A DNA stretch of 64,000 nucleotides from Bog-159 sp049511415 (GTDB lineage: Bacteria; Acidobacteriota; Terriglobia; Bryobacterales; Bryobacteraceae). This document shows, piece after piece, positions 9,041-19,400 of this stretch. The stretch spans positions 1 through 64,000 of the forward strand of contig JBEKYC010000038.1 of the NCBI GenBank assembly GCA_049511415.1, in the 5' to 3' direction. The notes beneath the pieces were generated by a model. The model was not told the origin of the DNA and ran no database searches. It saw only the letters and a list, made by a program, of their open reading frames with translations. The first letter of the stretch is position 1, and each line of letters opens with the position of its first letter. The translations under genes were made by a program, and so were the position numbers.

Positions 9041-10482
9041 GCGGTGACCTCCTCCCGTGCCGCCGGCAGGGTGAAGAAGAACGTAGCCCCTGCGCCCGGC
9101 TGGCTCTCCACCCATATCTGTCCATCGTGAGCCTCCACGATCTGGCGGGCGATCGGCAGGCCCATGCCCATGCCGGTCGGATGGCCTCTGCCATGCTTGC
9201 CTCTGTAATATTTCTCAAAGATGCGCCGCTGCTCCTCGGTCGAAATCCCCGGCCCGCTATCCGACACACTGATCACCACGCCATCCTGAGCGGCATGCGC
9301 GCGCACTGTAATGGCATCCCCCGGCCGCGAGTATTTCAACGCGTTTCCAGTGAGTTGCCGGATCACCAGCCGAATCAGACCAGCGTCCACCGAAACCGCG
9401 GGCAGGCTCCCGGCGAGGTCGATTTCGATTTGCGTGCCGTCCGCGATGGTCTTCTCCAGCGCCGAGTAGACCAAATCCTCAACCGTGTGAGCCTGCTTGT
9501 CCAGATCCACGTGGCCTGCCTCGATGCGTGCCATTTGGATGGCTTCCGCCATCATGGCCGTCAGCCGGCCGCTCTCCTCATCCATGATCTCCAACCACTC
9601 TTGTTGATCGCAGCCCGGAGACTCCGCCAGCATGGCCGCGATTCCCGCCCGGATCGAGGTGAGGGGCGTCTGGAATTCGTGTGCCAGGGCATCCAACGTC
9701 ATGGATTTGAACTCTTGGTGGCGGCGCGCGGCTTCCGCCCGACCCGCGGCTTCCTGTTTACGCGCCCGATCCATCGCCATGGCCACAAGATTGGCAATCG
9801 ACTGCATCGTAGGAGGCGATATCGACGCTCCGCTAAATCCCAGGCTGCCAATGGCCTCCGCTCCCAGGCTCACCGGGACGAAGGCGCCTCCTTCCATGGC
9901 ACTGCCCGGCATATGCTCAATCCCTGCTGCTTGCGCTAGACTGCGGTCGTCGATATCCGCGGATCCGCCGGCGCTATAAGTCTCCCCGGAAACGCGGTCG
10001 AAAAACGCCACGCCGGGACAACTGAAAATCTCCATGATCCGCTCGGGAATGCGCTCCGCCAGTGTGCGCGCCGTTTCTCCCGGCATCAGGCTGCAACTCA
10101 GCGCATACATTCGCTCGATTTCGTGCTGGCGGTTGGTGGCCTCCAGGGCGCGCTTTCTAAGCCGTCTCGACAAGTCGCTGACCACAAATGAGGTAATCAG
10201 GAAAGTGCACCATGCAACCCAGTTCTGCGGATCGTCGATGCCGAAAGAAGGAACGGGGGGAAAGAAGAAGTAATCCAGGCAGAGCATGCTGCAGGCCGAG
10301 GCCAGCATCGCTTCCGGCAGGCCCCACAACGTTGCGGCCGCCAGGACGATCAGCAGAAATGTCAGAGAAGCCGTGACGCTGTTGGCGTGAATTGTATAAT
10401 GGTTAAAAATGGCGGGCGTCGTGATGCTGAGTCCGATCGCGGCAATCCGAAAAACGATGCGGGCTGGAGTTCGCGGGCGCAT
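9037..10482 (-). CDS. KdpD-like membrane sensor histidine kinase
   Basis: A 481-residue kinase. Residues 8-105 form the DUF4118-type membrane domain with closely spaced helices and the conserved YFFFPPVPSFGIDDPQNW, as in KdpD. A GAF-like domain follows (about 125-240), then HisKA with phosphoacceptor His268 in DALAHEFQTPLTS, and an HATPase_c domain with NALKYS, DSGPGIS and GMGMGLPIA. The N-terminal KdpD and UspA-like cytoplasmic domains of true KdpD are absent, so this is the short acidobacterial form. It is the first gene of a coupled kinase-regulator-ankyrin unit. The ligand is unknown. A -10 (TATAAT) lies 19 bases upstream of its ATG. Confidence 0.92.
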   Translation of the reverse strand: MRPRTPARIVFRIAAIGLSITTPAIFNHYTIHANSVTASLTFLLIVLAAATLWGLPEAMLASACSMLCLDYFFFPPVPSFGIDDPQNWVAWCTFLITSFVVSDLSRRLRKRALEATNRQHEIERMYALSCSLMPGETARTLAERIPERIMEIFSCPGVAFFDRVSGETYSAGGSADIDDRSLAQAAGIEHMPGSAMEGGAFVPVSLGAEAIGSLGFSGASISPPTMQSIANLVAMAMDRARKQEAAGRAEAARRHQEFKSMTLDALAHEFQTPLTSIRAGIAAMLAESPGCDQQEWLEIMDEESGRLTAMMAEAIQMARIEAGHVDLDKQAHTVEDLVYSALEKTIADGTQIEIDLAGSLPAVSVDAGLIRLVIRQLTGNALKYSRPGDAITVRAHAAQDGVVISVSDSGPGISTEEQRRIFEKYYRGKHGRGHPTGMGMGLPIARQIVEAHDGQIWVESQPGAGATFFFTLPAAREEVTA

Positions 10483-10501
10483 TCTATGGCGGTTAGACGC
10501 T

Positions 10502-10507
10502 ATTATA
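10502..10507 (-). promoter_or_regulatory. -10 element for the KdpD-like kinase operon
   Basis: A perfect TATAAT on the minus strand ends 19 bases before the kinase ATG at 10482. This would leave a very short leader of about 12 bases. There is no clear Shine-Dalgarno and no strong -35. Confidence 0.45.
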
Positions 10508-10548
10508 AAGCCTCGGCGGCGCCCGCAAACACAAGCTTTCGAAACGGC

Positions 10549-10578
10549 TTGACATCACCGTAAGAATCAAGTCATACT
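10549..10578 (+). promoter_or_regulatory. Sigma-70 type promoter for the Oar-like receptor
   Basis: TTGACA at 10549-10554 and CATACT at 10573-10578 are separated by 18 bases. The predicted transcript has a leader of about 80 bases before the ATG at 10664, which has AAGGGA upstream. The match to the -35 consensus is perfect. Confidence 0.6.
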
Positions 10579-10663
10579 GGTGCCTCCACGCACTTCAAAA
10601 GTTGAGTCACAAGAGCCGTTCTTTTTTTTGCCACATCGGGGGTGGCATCGAAAGGGAAAACTG

Positions 10664-13600
10664 ATGCAAAACAAAACCAGGTTGCTCGCTACAGCCATAT
10701 GCTTTCTTGTATTTCTCAGCGGACCGGCGTTATTCGCGCAGGCTACCGGGATCATTTCCGGCACGGTAACCGATACCACGGGCTCCGCCATTGCGGGCGC
10801 CAAGGTAGTGGTCAGCGCGCCGTCCCAGGGTCTCAGCCGCATATCGGCCACCGACGAATCCGGTCACTATCTGGTGCCGTTGCTTCCGGTCGCCAACTTC
10901 ACGGTGCATGTCGAATTTTCCGGTTTTCAAACTGGCGAGCAGAAAGACATTCGGGTGCAGGTCGACGAACACCGCGAAGTGGACTTCAAGCTGTCTCCGG
11001 CCACGGTGCAGTCGAGCGTAGAAGTCACCGCCACCGCAGTCGCCGTGGAAACCACAAATCCCACGTTGGGCCAGGTGATCACGTCCCAACAGGTAGCCGA
11101 ACTTCCCCTGAACGGCCGCGATTTCGTCCAGTTGGCCACCCTCACCCCCGGCACCATCGCGGAAACCAACCCGCAAAGTTTTTTCAATGGCGGCCCGAGT
11201 AGCGAGGTTTCGGCGCGCGGTTCCTTTTCGCTGTCCGTGGGCGGTTCTCGAGCGAACAGCACCGACTGGCTTTACGACGGCAACGACAACAACGAGCTGA
11301 CTGCCGGCGGCATTGCGATCCTGCCTTCCATAGACGCCATACAGGAATTCAAAGTCCTGACTTATAACTATTCCGCGGAATATGGCACACGCGCGGGACC
11401 GACGGTGTTGGTAACCACCAAATCCGGCAGTAACGACTTTCACGGCTCCCTGTTCGAATTCTTCCGCAACACCGACTTGGATGCCCGCAGTTTCTTCGCC
11501 GCCTCCACCGAACAATTCAACTTGAACCAGTTCGGCGGTTCCTTGGGTGGGCCCATCCAGAAAGACAAGACGTTCTTCTTCGCGGACTATCAGGCGAAGA
11601 TGCAGCGGCACGGTATTCCGTTCGTGGGTCTGGTTCCCACCGCCGCCATGCGTAATGGCGATTTTACGGACGACGCATTCGGTAATCCAAACTCGACTAC
11701 TTTGACCAATCCCTACATGACCGGAGCGCCCGACCCTCATTTCCAGTGCACCAGCTCGGGCGTCCCCATGCCTGTCGCCCCTGACGGCAGTCAGGCTCCC
11801 GGCGTCGATTGCAACAAGATTCCCCAGGGCCTCATCAATCCGATCGGTCAGGCGATGATCAACCTGTATCCTCTTCCCAATGCCAACAACGCAGCCTTGG
11901 GTTATAACTACGTCAATGAGCCGGTCAGGAAGCTGAATGAAGGTGAATTCGACATCCGGCTGGACCACAATTTCTCCTCTAGAGACTCGATGTTTGCGCG
12001 GTTCAGTTACGATCAAGCGGTTTCGTTCGTTCCCGGCGGCTCCCCCGGATTCGCGGAGCAGAGCGCCTTCGCCAGCACGGAGAACATCGACAACCACGGC
12101 CGTAACGCGGCACTTTCCGAGACGCACATCTTCTCCCCCAACACGGTCAACCAGTTCAGCATTGGGTTTAATCGCATATCGAATTACTTCACATCTTTTG
12201 GCAGCGGCACTTGCGAAGCCGACAAGTTGGGAATTACGGGAGCCAATCTGGGTGGCGCGAGTTGCGGTTTGACGTCCACCGAATTGAGCGGTTACTGGTC
12301 TCTGGGGGATCGCGGATACTCGCCCTTTCAAGGCGCGACCAACGTGTTCTCCATCTCCGATTCGTTCGACATGGTTCGCGGCGGCCATGATATCCGTATC
12401 GGCGTCAACGTCCGCGCCAACCAATTGAATACCCTGGCGATCGGTTTCCAGGATGGCTACTGGGACATTACCGGCGATTGGGGTGGCGACCCCGCTGCCT
12501 CGTTGTTGATGGGCTTTACCGACCTCGCGATCCACGATCAGACTTTTGCCGGCGATGTGATCGGCCGCCGCTGGAAATTGTACCGTCCGTATGTGCAGGA
12601 TGATTGGCGCGTCACTAAGGACTTGACCATCAACCTAGGATTGGCCTGGGCTTTGGTTACACCGGAAAGCGAAGCATTCAATCGCCAGGCGAATTTTGTA
12701 ATGAGCAGCCAGACGTTTCTCGTCGCCGGTCAAGGCGCGAACGAGTGGGCCGGCGTGAAGATGGATCTGACGGCTCTCGAACCCCGTCTCGGATTGGCCT
12801 GGAAACCTTGGGGCAGCCAGACAACCGTCATCCGCGGAGGCTACGCCATCTTCCACGATTCCTCATGGAACATGGGCGCCCAAGGCTTGTGGCAGAATCC
12901 ACCCTACTACTACGAGTCCGATGCATTTGCGTTTGGCGGCGGTTGCCCATTCGCAACGTCGGCCTGCGCCACGACTTATGGACAGACGCCCTACCCGGCC
13001 ATCAGTCTGTCGCAAGGCTTCCCCATTCAAACCACGCCTCCGCCGGCCAATGAGTTCACCGGCACCATCAATACGATGAACCTGAATTTCAAACAAGGCC
13101 GGGTCCAGCAGTTCAATGTGAACGTGGAGCACCAACTGCCCGGCCAGGTGCTGTTGACAGCCGGATACGCCGGGTCGCGCGCTTCCAACATTCTCGTCTA
13201 TGGTAACAACTTGAACGTCGGGTCTCCCTCCGCTTGCGGCACTGTATCCGGATATACCCTTGGCTGCGGCCCTAACGGCACTGCCTTCGGCGTTCCGGCG
13301 ACTGACTTCCCGTACTCGACCATCGATAACATGACCGACGACGGCCGGGCCCACTACAATTCCCTGCAAATCAAGGCTGAGACCAAGAGCGCCCGCCATG
13401 GTCTTTACGCGCTGATTGGATACACTTACGCCCGCAACTACGATACTGGATATACCGACGGGTTGGGTAGTAACTTAGGCGCCACTTACTATCCTTTGCC
13501 TGGATGGCAGCAGTTGGACTGGGGCCTCTCGCAGGTCAACCTGAATCACGACTTCACCGCCAGCTTGATCTACGAGCTGCCATTCGGCAAAGGCAAGGCG

Positions 13601-14116
13601 TTCGGCAGTTCCTGGAGCGGTGCGGTAAACACCCTCCTGGGGAACTGGGAAGTTACCGGGATAGAAAAAGTGACTTCCGGATTCCCGGTTTTCATAGTGG
13701 CGAATAACGATTCCGGGGTCAATTTCGAAAATAACGGCAACAGTCTGAACCGTCCGAACCAGGTCTGCAATCCGGTGCTGAGCAACCCGACCATCAATGA
13801 GTGGTTCAATACCAGTTGTTTCGCCGCGCCGCCCGCGGGCGAACTGGGAAATGCCTCGCGTACTCCGTTGTCCGGCCCTGGCTTCGTGAATACCGACTTT
13901 TCAGCTATCAAGCACTTCGTGATGCCCTGGCGTGAAGGCATGCGGCTGGATTTCCGGGCGGAGGTTTTCAATCTGTTTAACCATCCGCAATTCGGCACTC
14001 CCGGCAGCAGCATCTGCGCAGGCTGTCCGCTGCTCGGCGCTCCCGGCTTCGGATCCATTAACACTACGGTCAATAACCCGCGTCTGATTCAGCTTGCGCT
14101 TAAATTCCTGTTCTAA
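10664..14116 (+). CDS. Oar-like TonB-dependent outer-membrane receptor
   Basis: This 1150-residue protein has a signal peptide, then a carboxypeptidase-regulatory-like beta-sandwich at about 25-110 (GIISGTVTDTTGSAIAGAKV, YLVPLLPVANFTVHVEFSGF). A plug domain follows (QVAELPLNGRDFVQLATLTPG, about 140-265; IQEFKVLTYNYSAEYG), then a large beta-barrel ending in the aromatic terminus LALKFLF typical of BAM substrates. Solibacter genomes hold many such receptors; related proteins take up oligosaccharides or act in adhesion. Nothing here identifies the ligand. The downstream nucleoside-hydrolase-like gene overlaps its end by 23 bases, so they are co-transcribed. The ATG at 10664 was preferred over an upstream ATG because it opens the signal peptide and has a Shine-Dalgarno. 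Confidence 0.93.
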   Translation: MQNKTRLLATAICFLVFLSGPALFAQATGIISGTVTDTTGSAIAGAKVVVSAPSQGLSRISATDESGHYLVPLLPVANFTVHVEFSGFQTGEQKDIRVQVDEHREVDFKLSPATVQSSVEVTATAVAVETTNPTLGQVITSQQVAELPLNGRDFVQLATLTPGTIAETNPQSFFNGGPSSEVSARGSFSLSVGGSRANSTDWLYDGNDNNELTAGGIAILPSIDAIQEFKVLTYNYSAEYGTRAGPTVLVTTKSGSNDFHGSLFEFFRNTDLDARSFFAASTEQFNLNQFGGSLGGPIQKDKTFFFADYQAKMQRHGIPFVGLVPTAAMRNGDFTDDAFGNPNSTTLTNPYMTGAPDPHFQCTSSGVPMPVAPDGSQAPGVDCNKIPQGLINPIGQAMINLYPLPNANNAALGYNYVNEPVRKLNEGEFDIRLDHNFSSRDSMFARFSYDQAVSFVPGGSPGFAEQSAFASTENIDNHGRNAALSETHIFSPNTVNQFSIGFNRISNYFTSFGSGTCEADKLGITGANLGGASCGLTSTELSGYWSLGDRGYSPFQGATNVFSISDSFDMVRGGHDIRIGVNVRANQLNTLAIGFQDGYWDITGDWGGDPAASLLMGFTDLAIHDQTFAGDVIGRRWKLYRPYVQDDWRVTKDLTINLGLAWALVTPESEAFNRQANFVMSSQTFLVAGQGANEWAGVKMDLTALEPRLGLAWKPWGSQTTVIRGGYAIFHDSSWNMGAQGLWQNPPYYYESDAFAFGGGCPFATSACATTYGQTPYPAISLSQGFPIQTTPPPANEFTGTINTMNLNFKQGRVQQFNVNVEHQLPGQVLLTAGYAGSRASNILVYGNNLNVGSPSACGTVSGYTLGCGPNGTAFGVPATDFPYSTIDNMTDDGRAHYNSLQIKAETKSARHGLYALIGYTYARNYDTGYTDGLGSNLGATYYPLPGWQQLDWGLSQVNLNHDFTASLIYELPFGKGKAFGSSWSGAVNTLLGNWEVTGIEKVTSGFPVFIVANNDSGVNFENNGNSLNRPNQVCNPVLSNPTINEWFNTSCFAAPPAGELGNASRTPLSGPGFVNTDFSAIKHFVMPWREGMRLDFRAEVFNLFNHPQFGTPGSSICAGCPLLGAPGFGSINTTVNNPRLIQLALKFLF

Positions 14117-15170
14117 GATCATCGTCATCCTGCTGGCCCTCGCCGCAATCCCCGCGGCGTGGGCGCAGCAGCGCCGCAAAGTAATCATCAACGAAGACTG
14201 CTCGGGCCCGGGCGGCAGTAACATGCAAACGCTGCTGGTGATGATCCAGTCGCCGGCAGTGGAAGTGCTCGGCATCACCGTGGTCAGCGGCGACCAGTGG
14301 CTGGGCGAAGAAGTGGCGCACACGCTGCGCCTGCTGGAGATCATTGGCCGTACGGATATCCCGGTATTTCGCGGCGCGGCGTTTCCACTCGTGCGCACCC
14401 GCGAAGAAGCCCAACTGTGGCAGGAGCACTTCGGTAAAGTGGCCTATGCGGGCGCCTGGGATGCGCGCTGGTGGCATGAACCTTTTGTGGTTCCGCCGCT
14501 TCCCGAAGGCGCGCCCACCACGAAGCCTGCCACCGAAGACGCCGCCCATTTCCTGGTGCGCATGGTCCGCCAATACCCGCACGAAGTGACTATCTACGAA
14601 GGTGGACCTATGACTAACCTGGCGGTGTCCATCTCGCTTGATCCTGATTTCCCTAGTCTGGCGCGCGAGTTAGTCTTCATGGGCGGCAGCTTGAATCCGC
14701 AGACTGATTACCCCGAGTTTGCAAACAATCCACGCCACGAGTTTAACTTCTGGTTCGATCCGGAGGCCGCCTATATCGTCTTGCGCGCACCATGGAAGAA
14801 AATCTTCTGCACGCCAACCGATATTTCCATCAAGACCCGCCTCACGCCCGCCATGGTCAAGCGCATCGAGTCCCACGGCGCACCCCTGGGCCGCTATCTG
14901 GCACGCTTCTACCAGCCGGGTCAGGGAGCCGACTTTATGTGGGATGAATTAGCCGCGGCCGCCTGGCTGGATCCTTCGCTGATCACGCGGGCGGAATCCC
15001 GATACATGAGTGTGGAACTGGATCATGGCGCGGGCTATGGGAACACTCTGACATGGACGGAGAAAGACAAGCCCAAGCTCGCGACTCGGCAGGTGGAGAT
15101 CCAACTCGACCTGAATGCGCCTCGCTTCTACCAGATGTTCGAAGACCTAATGACCGCTAAAGCCCCGTAG
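14094..15170 (+). CDS. Secreted nucleoside-hydrolase-like protein with altered calcium site
   Basis: The 358-residue product has a signal peptide (IIVILLALAAIPAAWA) and the fold of inosine/uridine-preferring nucleoside hydrolases: TIYEGGPMTNLAV, ELVFMGGSLN, HEFNFWFDPEAA and WDELAAAAWLDP. The usual N-terminal calcium signature DxDxGxDD is replaced by EDCSGPGGSN, so the two aspartates that normally close the metal site appear as Ser and Asn. The later metal-binding Asp (WDE) is kept. It may act on another N-glycoside or may not need the same metal geometry. The TTG at 14094 is the only start giving a complete signal peptide; it lies inside the receptor gene, indicating coupling. Confidence 0.8.
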   Translation: MRLNSCSKIIVILLALAAIPAAWAQQRRKVIINEDCSGPGGSNMQTLLVMIQSPAVEVLGITVVSGDQWLGEEVAHTLRLLEIIGRTDIPVFRGAAFPLVRTREEAQLWQEHFGKVAYAGAWDARWWHEPFVVPPLPEGAPTTKPATEDAAHFLVRMVRQYPHEVTIYEGGPMTNLAVSISLDPDFPSLARELVFMGGSLNPQTDYPEFANNPRHEFNFWFDPEAAYIVLRAPWKKIFCTPTDISIKTRLTPAMVKRIESHGAPLGRYLARFYQPGQGADFMWDELAAAAWLDPSLITRAESRYMSVELDHGAGYGNTLTWTEKDKPKLATRQVEIQLDLNAPRFYQMFEDLMTAKAP

Positions 15171-16379
15171 TTCATACACGAACTGTCGGATCTGGGCCCG
15201 TTCGCGCTGCGCCTCCGCAGCGGATCTCGTGGTCATCTGTTCGTATGTTTCCAGTTCTTTGCGAGCCTTGTCTTTGTCGCCGAGCCGCCGATAAATCTGG
15301 CCCAGACGATAATGCGCCTCTTCCAACTCGGGGCTGACTTCGATAGTCTTCTGAAACGCTCCGGCAGCGCGCGTGAAATCACCGGCGTCCGCGTACACGA
15401 CGCCAAGCAACAGATAGGCGGCCCCCAGTTTGGCATCGATGCGCGTCGCGCTCTCCAGTAACTCGCGCACGCGCCGGGGCGTGTCCGCGTCCTCCGGCCC
15501 GGCGCGCCGCTTCCAAAGCCCCACCGCGTAGTAGTAACTCGCCCACGCGTTCTTCGGATGGCTCGCCGCGAATCGTTTCATGCGTTCGACATACCCGTCG
15601 GATTGAATGATCTCGTTGCTCTGCACCTTCCCTAAGAACATATAGGGCTCGGGGTTGCCCGGCGCCAGGTCGCAAGCCTCGAAGAAGCTCGCGGCGGCCG
15701 GGCCGTAAGAGCCGAGCGCGTACCACGAAACAGCCAGCCCCAGAAGCATGCGAAGCGACCGCGGAAACAGCCCATTACCTTTCGCGAAAACCTGCGTAGC
15801 GGGCTCGAAAGCGCGATGCTTCAGTAACTCAGCACCCCAGTCAAACAGGTGCGCTTCGGTCGGATCGATCTCCGCCACCCGCTGGTACTCCCGAACCGCT
15901 TCGAGCGCGTGCCCTTGCTTCTCTTGGCCGGCAGCGGGCGCGGATGCGTTAGCCAGCGACGCCGTCTCTTTGGCCAGTGACTCCGCGGACCGCAGCACGG
16001 TATCCGATCCGTGGCCGCCCCGGTTCATCGTGTCGGTCATACCCGCCACAATGAATCCGGGCTCGTCATAGAACGCATACCGCAGCGTCAGATCCAACCG
16101 CTTCGCATCCGCGCCAGTCAGGACCACCTCCGCCGTGGCTTCCCCGGCATTATTCATCTGTGCGCGCAAAGTATAGCTGCCCGCCGGCAGATCCGCGAAG
16201 CTAAATGCGCCTTCCACATCTGCATGAGCGGTTATGGTCTTGCCCGCGGGCTTGGCTTGCAAATAAACGGTGGCGGCCGCCGGCTTCCCGTGTGCGTCCC
16301 GAATCACGCCTTCCACGCTCGCGGCGGCGCCTAAGCCGGCGCTCATCGCGATGGCGGCCAAAAGATATGACGGTCGCAT
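15147..16379 (-). CDS. Secreted TPR protein with carboxypeptidase-regulatory-like domain
   Basis: A 410-residue protein with a signal peptide (SYLLAAIAMSAGLGAAA), a beta-sandwich of the CarboxypepD_reg type at about 22-100 (VEGVIRDAHGKPAAATVYL, FSFADLPAGSYTLRA), and at least five TPR units from residue 155 to the C-terminus (ALEAVREYQRVAEIDPTE, LGAAYLLLGVVYADAGD, EAHYRLGQIYRRLGDKDK). It is the last gene of the minus-strand operon with the ASPIC/TPR protein and TonB receptor, and probably works with them in the periplasm or at the cell surface as a protein-binding scaffold. The end overlaps the convergent nucleoside-hydrolase gene by 24 bases. Confidence 0.85.
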   Translation of the reverse strand: MRPSYLLAAIAMSAGLGAAASVEGVIRDAHGKPAAATVYLQAKPAGKTITAHADVEGAFSFADLPAGSYTLRAQMNNAGEATAEVVLTGADAKRLDLTLRYAFYDEPGFIVAGMTDTMNRGGHGSDTVLRSAESLAKETASLANASAPAAGQEKQGHALEAVREYQRVAEIDPTEAHLFDWGAELLKHRAFEPATQVFAKGNGLFPRSLRMLLGLAVSWYALGSYGPAAASFFEACDLAPGNPEPYMFLGKVQSNEIIQSDGYVERMKRFAASHPKNAWASYYYAVGLWKRRAGPEDADTPRRVRELLESATRIDAKLGAAYLLLGVVYADAGDFTRAAGAFQKTIEVSPELEEAHYRLGQIYRRLGDKDKARKELETYEQMTTRSAAEAQRERAQIRQFVYELRGFSGH

Positions 16380-16404
16380 TCCGAACCGCCATTTTAGCGC
16401 CGTG

Positions 16405-19400
16405 TCACGGCAGTTGTCGCAAGGCGTTCTGCGCTTGTGCGTGATCGGGATGCTGTTTGAGCAATTCCTGTAACATCGCGCGCGCCTTCCCATTGGAACC
16501 TTCGATCCTATATACCCGCGCCAGGTTCAGATAAGACTGATCGAACTCGGGAGCCACGCGAATGCATTGCTCGAATTCCGCCACGGCCTGGTCGCGGCGT
16601 CCCGTACGCAAATACAAAATGCCCATATTGTTCAGAGCCTCGGGATAAGCCGGCCGTAGCTCCAGCGCCCGGCGCAGGTAACGGTCCGCCCGCTCCGCAT
16701 CGTCCGTCTGCGCGAACACCATGGCCAGGTTATAATTTGCCGCGGCATCGTTGGGCCTCGCCGCCAGCGCTCGTTCCAACGTCTGCCGGGCTTGGTCCCA
16801 GCGCTCCTGCTGGCGATAGGCATTGCCCAAATTTTCCAAAGCGATCCAGTAATCGGGACTCACGTGCAGAGCCTGCTCGAAGTTAGCGATGGCTTCGTCC
16901 ATGCGGCCCTCGCGCGTAGCCAGCAACCCGAGGTTGTTCCAGGCGTTAGGCAACGTATCGGGATAGCTTGCATGCAGCTTCACCGCACGCTCGAAGCAAT
17001 CGCGAGCTTCACGGGTCTTCTCCTGCTTCAGATAGACGCTGCCCAAGCCGTAGTAAGCTTCTCCGCTGGATGGATCGTCTCGCAAGACCAGACGGAACGC
17101 GGCCTCCGCTTGTGCGAGATATCCGCGCTCAAAGAAGACCGAGCCAAACGTGAGATTGTTCCGGCCAAATTCGTAAGTGCCGGCGGCTCCGGGGAAAGGC
17201 AGTGCCGCGGCCAGCCGTTCCGCGACGCCGCGGGGAATCTTCCCTTTGTCCGCTTCGACCTTTGCCGGAGCCACTCGCCCCTGGTAAACCTTGACGATCT
17301 GACTTTTCTCATCGATCAGAAACGATGTCGGCAGCAACATATCGCGATGCCGGTCAAATAAGTAGCGATAGATGATGTTATAGACCGGCGCCAGATCGTT
17401 CGATTCGTCGCTGATGGTGACCAACACCGGCTTACCGAAGGCGGAACTCGGCGCGGCCACCGGTGAGAGAAGCCACGTCTCGACTGTATCGGGCAGGGAT
17501 TCGCCCGCCGGTTCCAGGCCGCCGCTCACCGTCCCGTTCTTCCTGAATGGCTCCATGCGCGATGGAGGTACGCCTTCCTCCACCCAGATCCGATGTTGAA
17601 CAGGCAGCCCGTGTAGTGGCTGCACTTCGCCGCTGGGCCATCGGATCGTCGCATCCACCACGCCCTTCGCCTCACCCAGCCCGAACATCAGTTCCTTGCT
17701 GTGCTGCGACAGGAATCCCGATCCCGCCTGGACCGCTTTGGTTTGGCGCCCCACTGTAATAGTCGCGCCGATAGCGTCGCGGTTGCTTTTTACCCCGCGC
17801 AACCGGAATGCAATCGACGGCGGCAGCTCCGCCGCCACAATTTTCAGCAACCGCACTTGCGGCGCATTGCGGTTCTTCAGCAGCGCTTCCAGCCGCCCGT
17901 CACCGTCGAAATCCGCCAGCGCGAAAGCCCGGCCATCTTCAACGAAGTCCAAGCCCACCGCGCCGGAGACATCCGAAAATGTCCCATCGCGATTGTTGGC
18001 GTAGAACACATTCCGCTCGTATCCGCTCCAAGTGTAGTCGCTGCGGATCAGTTCGTTGATAGCATTCCAGCCTTCTTCATAATCCGGCGACGCTTTCGCA
18101 CCCTGCGGCGACTGAGCCACTACCCGCCGCCAGAAGTAGCTGTTCAAGTCATCGCGCACTGGTCCCGATAACATGCCATTGGCAATGTAGAGGTCCGGAA
18201 AGCCGTCGTGATCGAAATCCCACGCATCGCTCGACCACGCCCACCGTCCCATCCCCACTCGTGCGGCTGCCGTCACATCCTCAAAGCTACCGCCGAATTG
18301 GCGGTAGAGCGAGTTCCCCATGGCATGCTTCCGATAGAAACGCCGGGTGTCCTGGGATGCGGCCTTCTGAAAATCCGCCTGCATCGAAATGCGCTCGCCG
18401 GCGGCGGTCCACATATTGCCGACGTACAGATCCGTGGCGCCATCGTTGTCGTAATCCAGCCAGCACGTGCTCATCCCGGCGCCCACATCTTCCACTCCCA
18501 TCTGCGCAGCCACGTCGGTGAAGGCGCCATCGCCGTTGTTCCGGTATAAGTTTTTCCGCCCGAAGTCGTTCACCACGTATAAGTCGGGCCAGCCATCGCG
18601 GTTGTAATCGCACCAGCCGCAGCAAAAACTGTACCGCGTATTATTGACGTGCAAGCCCGTGGACGCCGTCACATCGGTGAAGGTCCTATCGCGGTTATTA
18701 CGCATCATGAAATTCGGCGGACCGTTTTCCGCCGCGTAGTAAGGCACCGGATACTTATACTGGTCCGTGCCCTGGTAGTAAGCGTACAGACAGAAGTAAA
18801 TATCCAGCCATCCGTCACGGTCGTAGTCCGCCGCCGCAGCTCCCGTAAAGGTCCCTTGCGGCGGGCTGGCGAAGCGGAAGGCGCCCGGAATGTGCCGGAA
18901 CTTGCCGCCGCCCTGATTCAGGAACAGCAGCGGACCGTTGGCACGCACGACCACCAGATCCTGCCGCCCGTCGTTGTCGAAATCGGCAATCAACGCGCAG
19001 GCTGTATTTTCGAGGATGCCCACGCCGGAACCATCCGTGACGTCTTCGAACGTGCCATCGCCCCGGTTGCGGTACAGGCGGTTGGGAAGGCCGGCCGGTT
19101 GGCAGATGTACACATCGTCCCAACCGTCGCCGTCGATATCACCGACTGATATGCCATTGTGGCCGTAGATATCGATGCCGCACGCGCCGTCGAGCACCGT
19201 ACGCCAATAATCCACGCCGTGCTGTAACTGCCTGGAATAAGATATGTTGCCGCCGAAGGCGTGCGCGGTCACGTCGGCAAACCACGGAGCCGCGGAACGG
19301 CTGCGCGTTTCTTCGGCAGCCCGCCATCGGCGGATGCGAGTATCGCTGGTCCATTCCAGCTCCCAAAATCCCGCGCGCTGTTCGCGGTGAAATCCCGCGC

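Noticed and set aside
10730..12535. Long minus-strand frame of 601 codons inside the Oar-like receptor
   Set aside because: Composition is typical of a GC-rich antisense shadow and no family motif is visible; the receptor is clear on the other strand.
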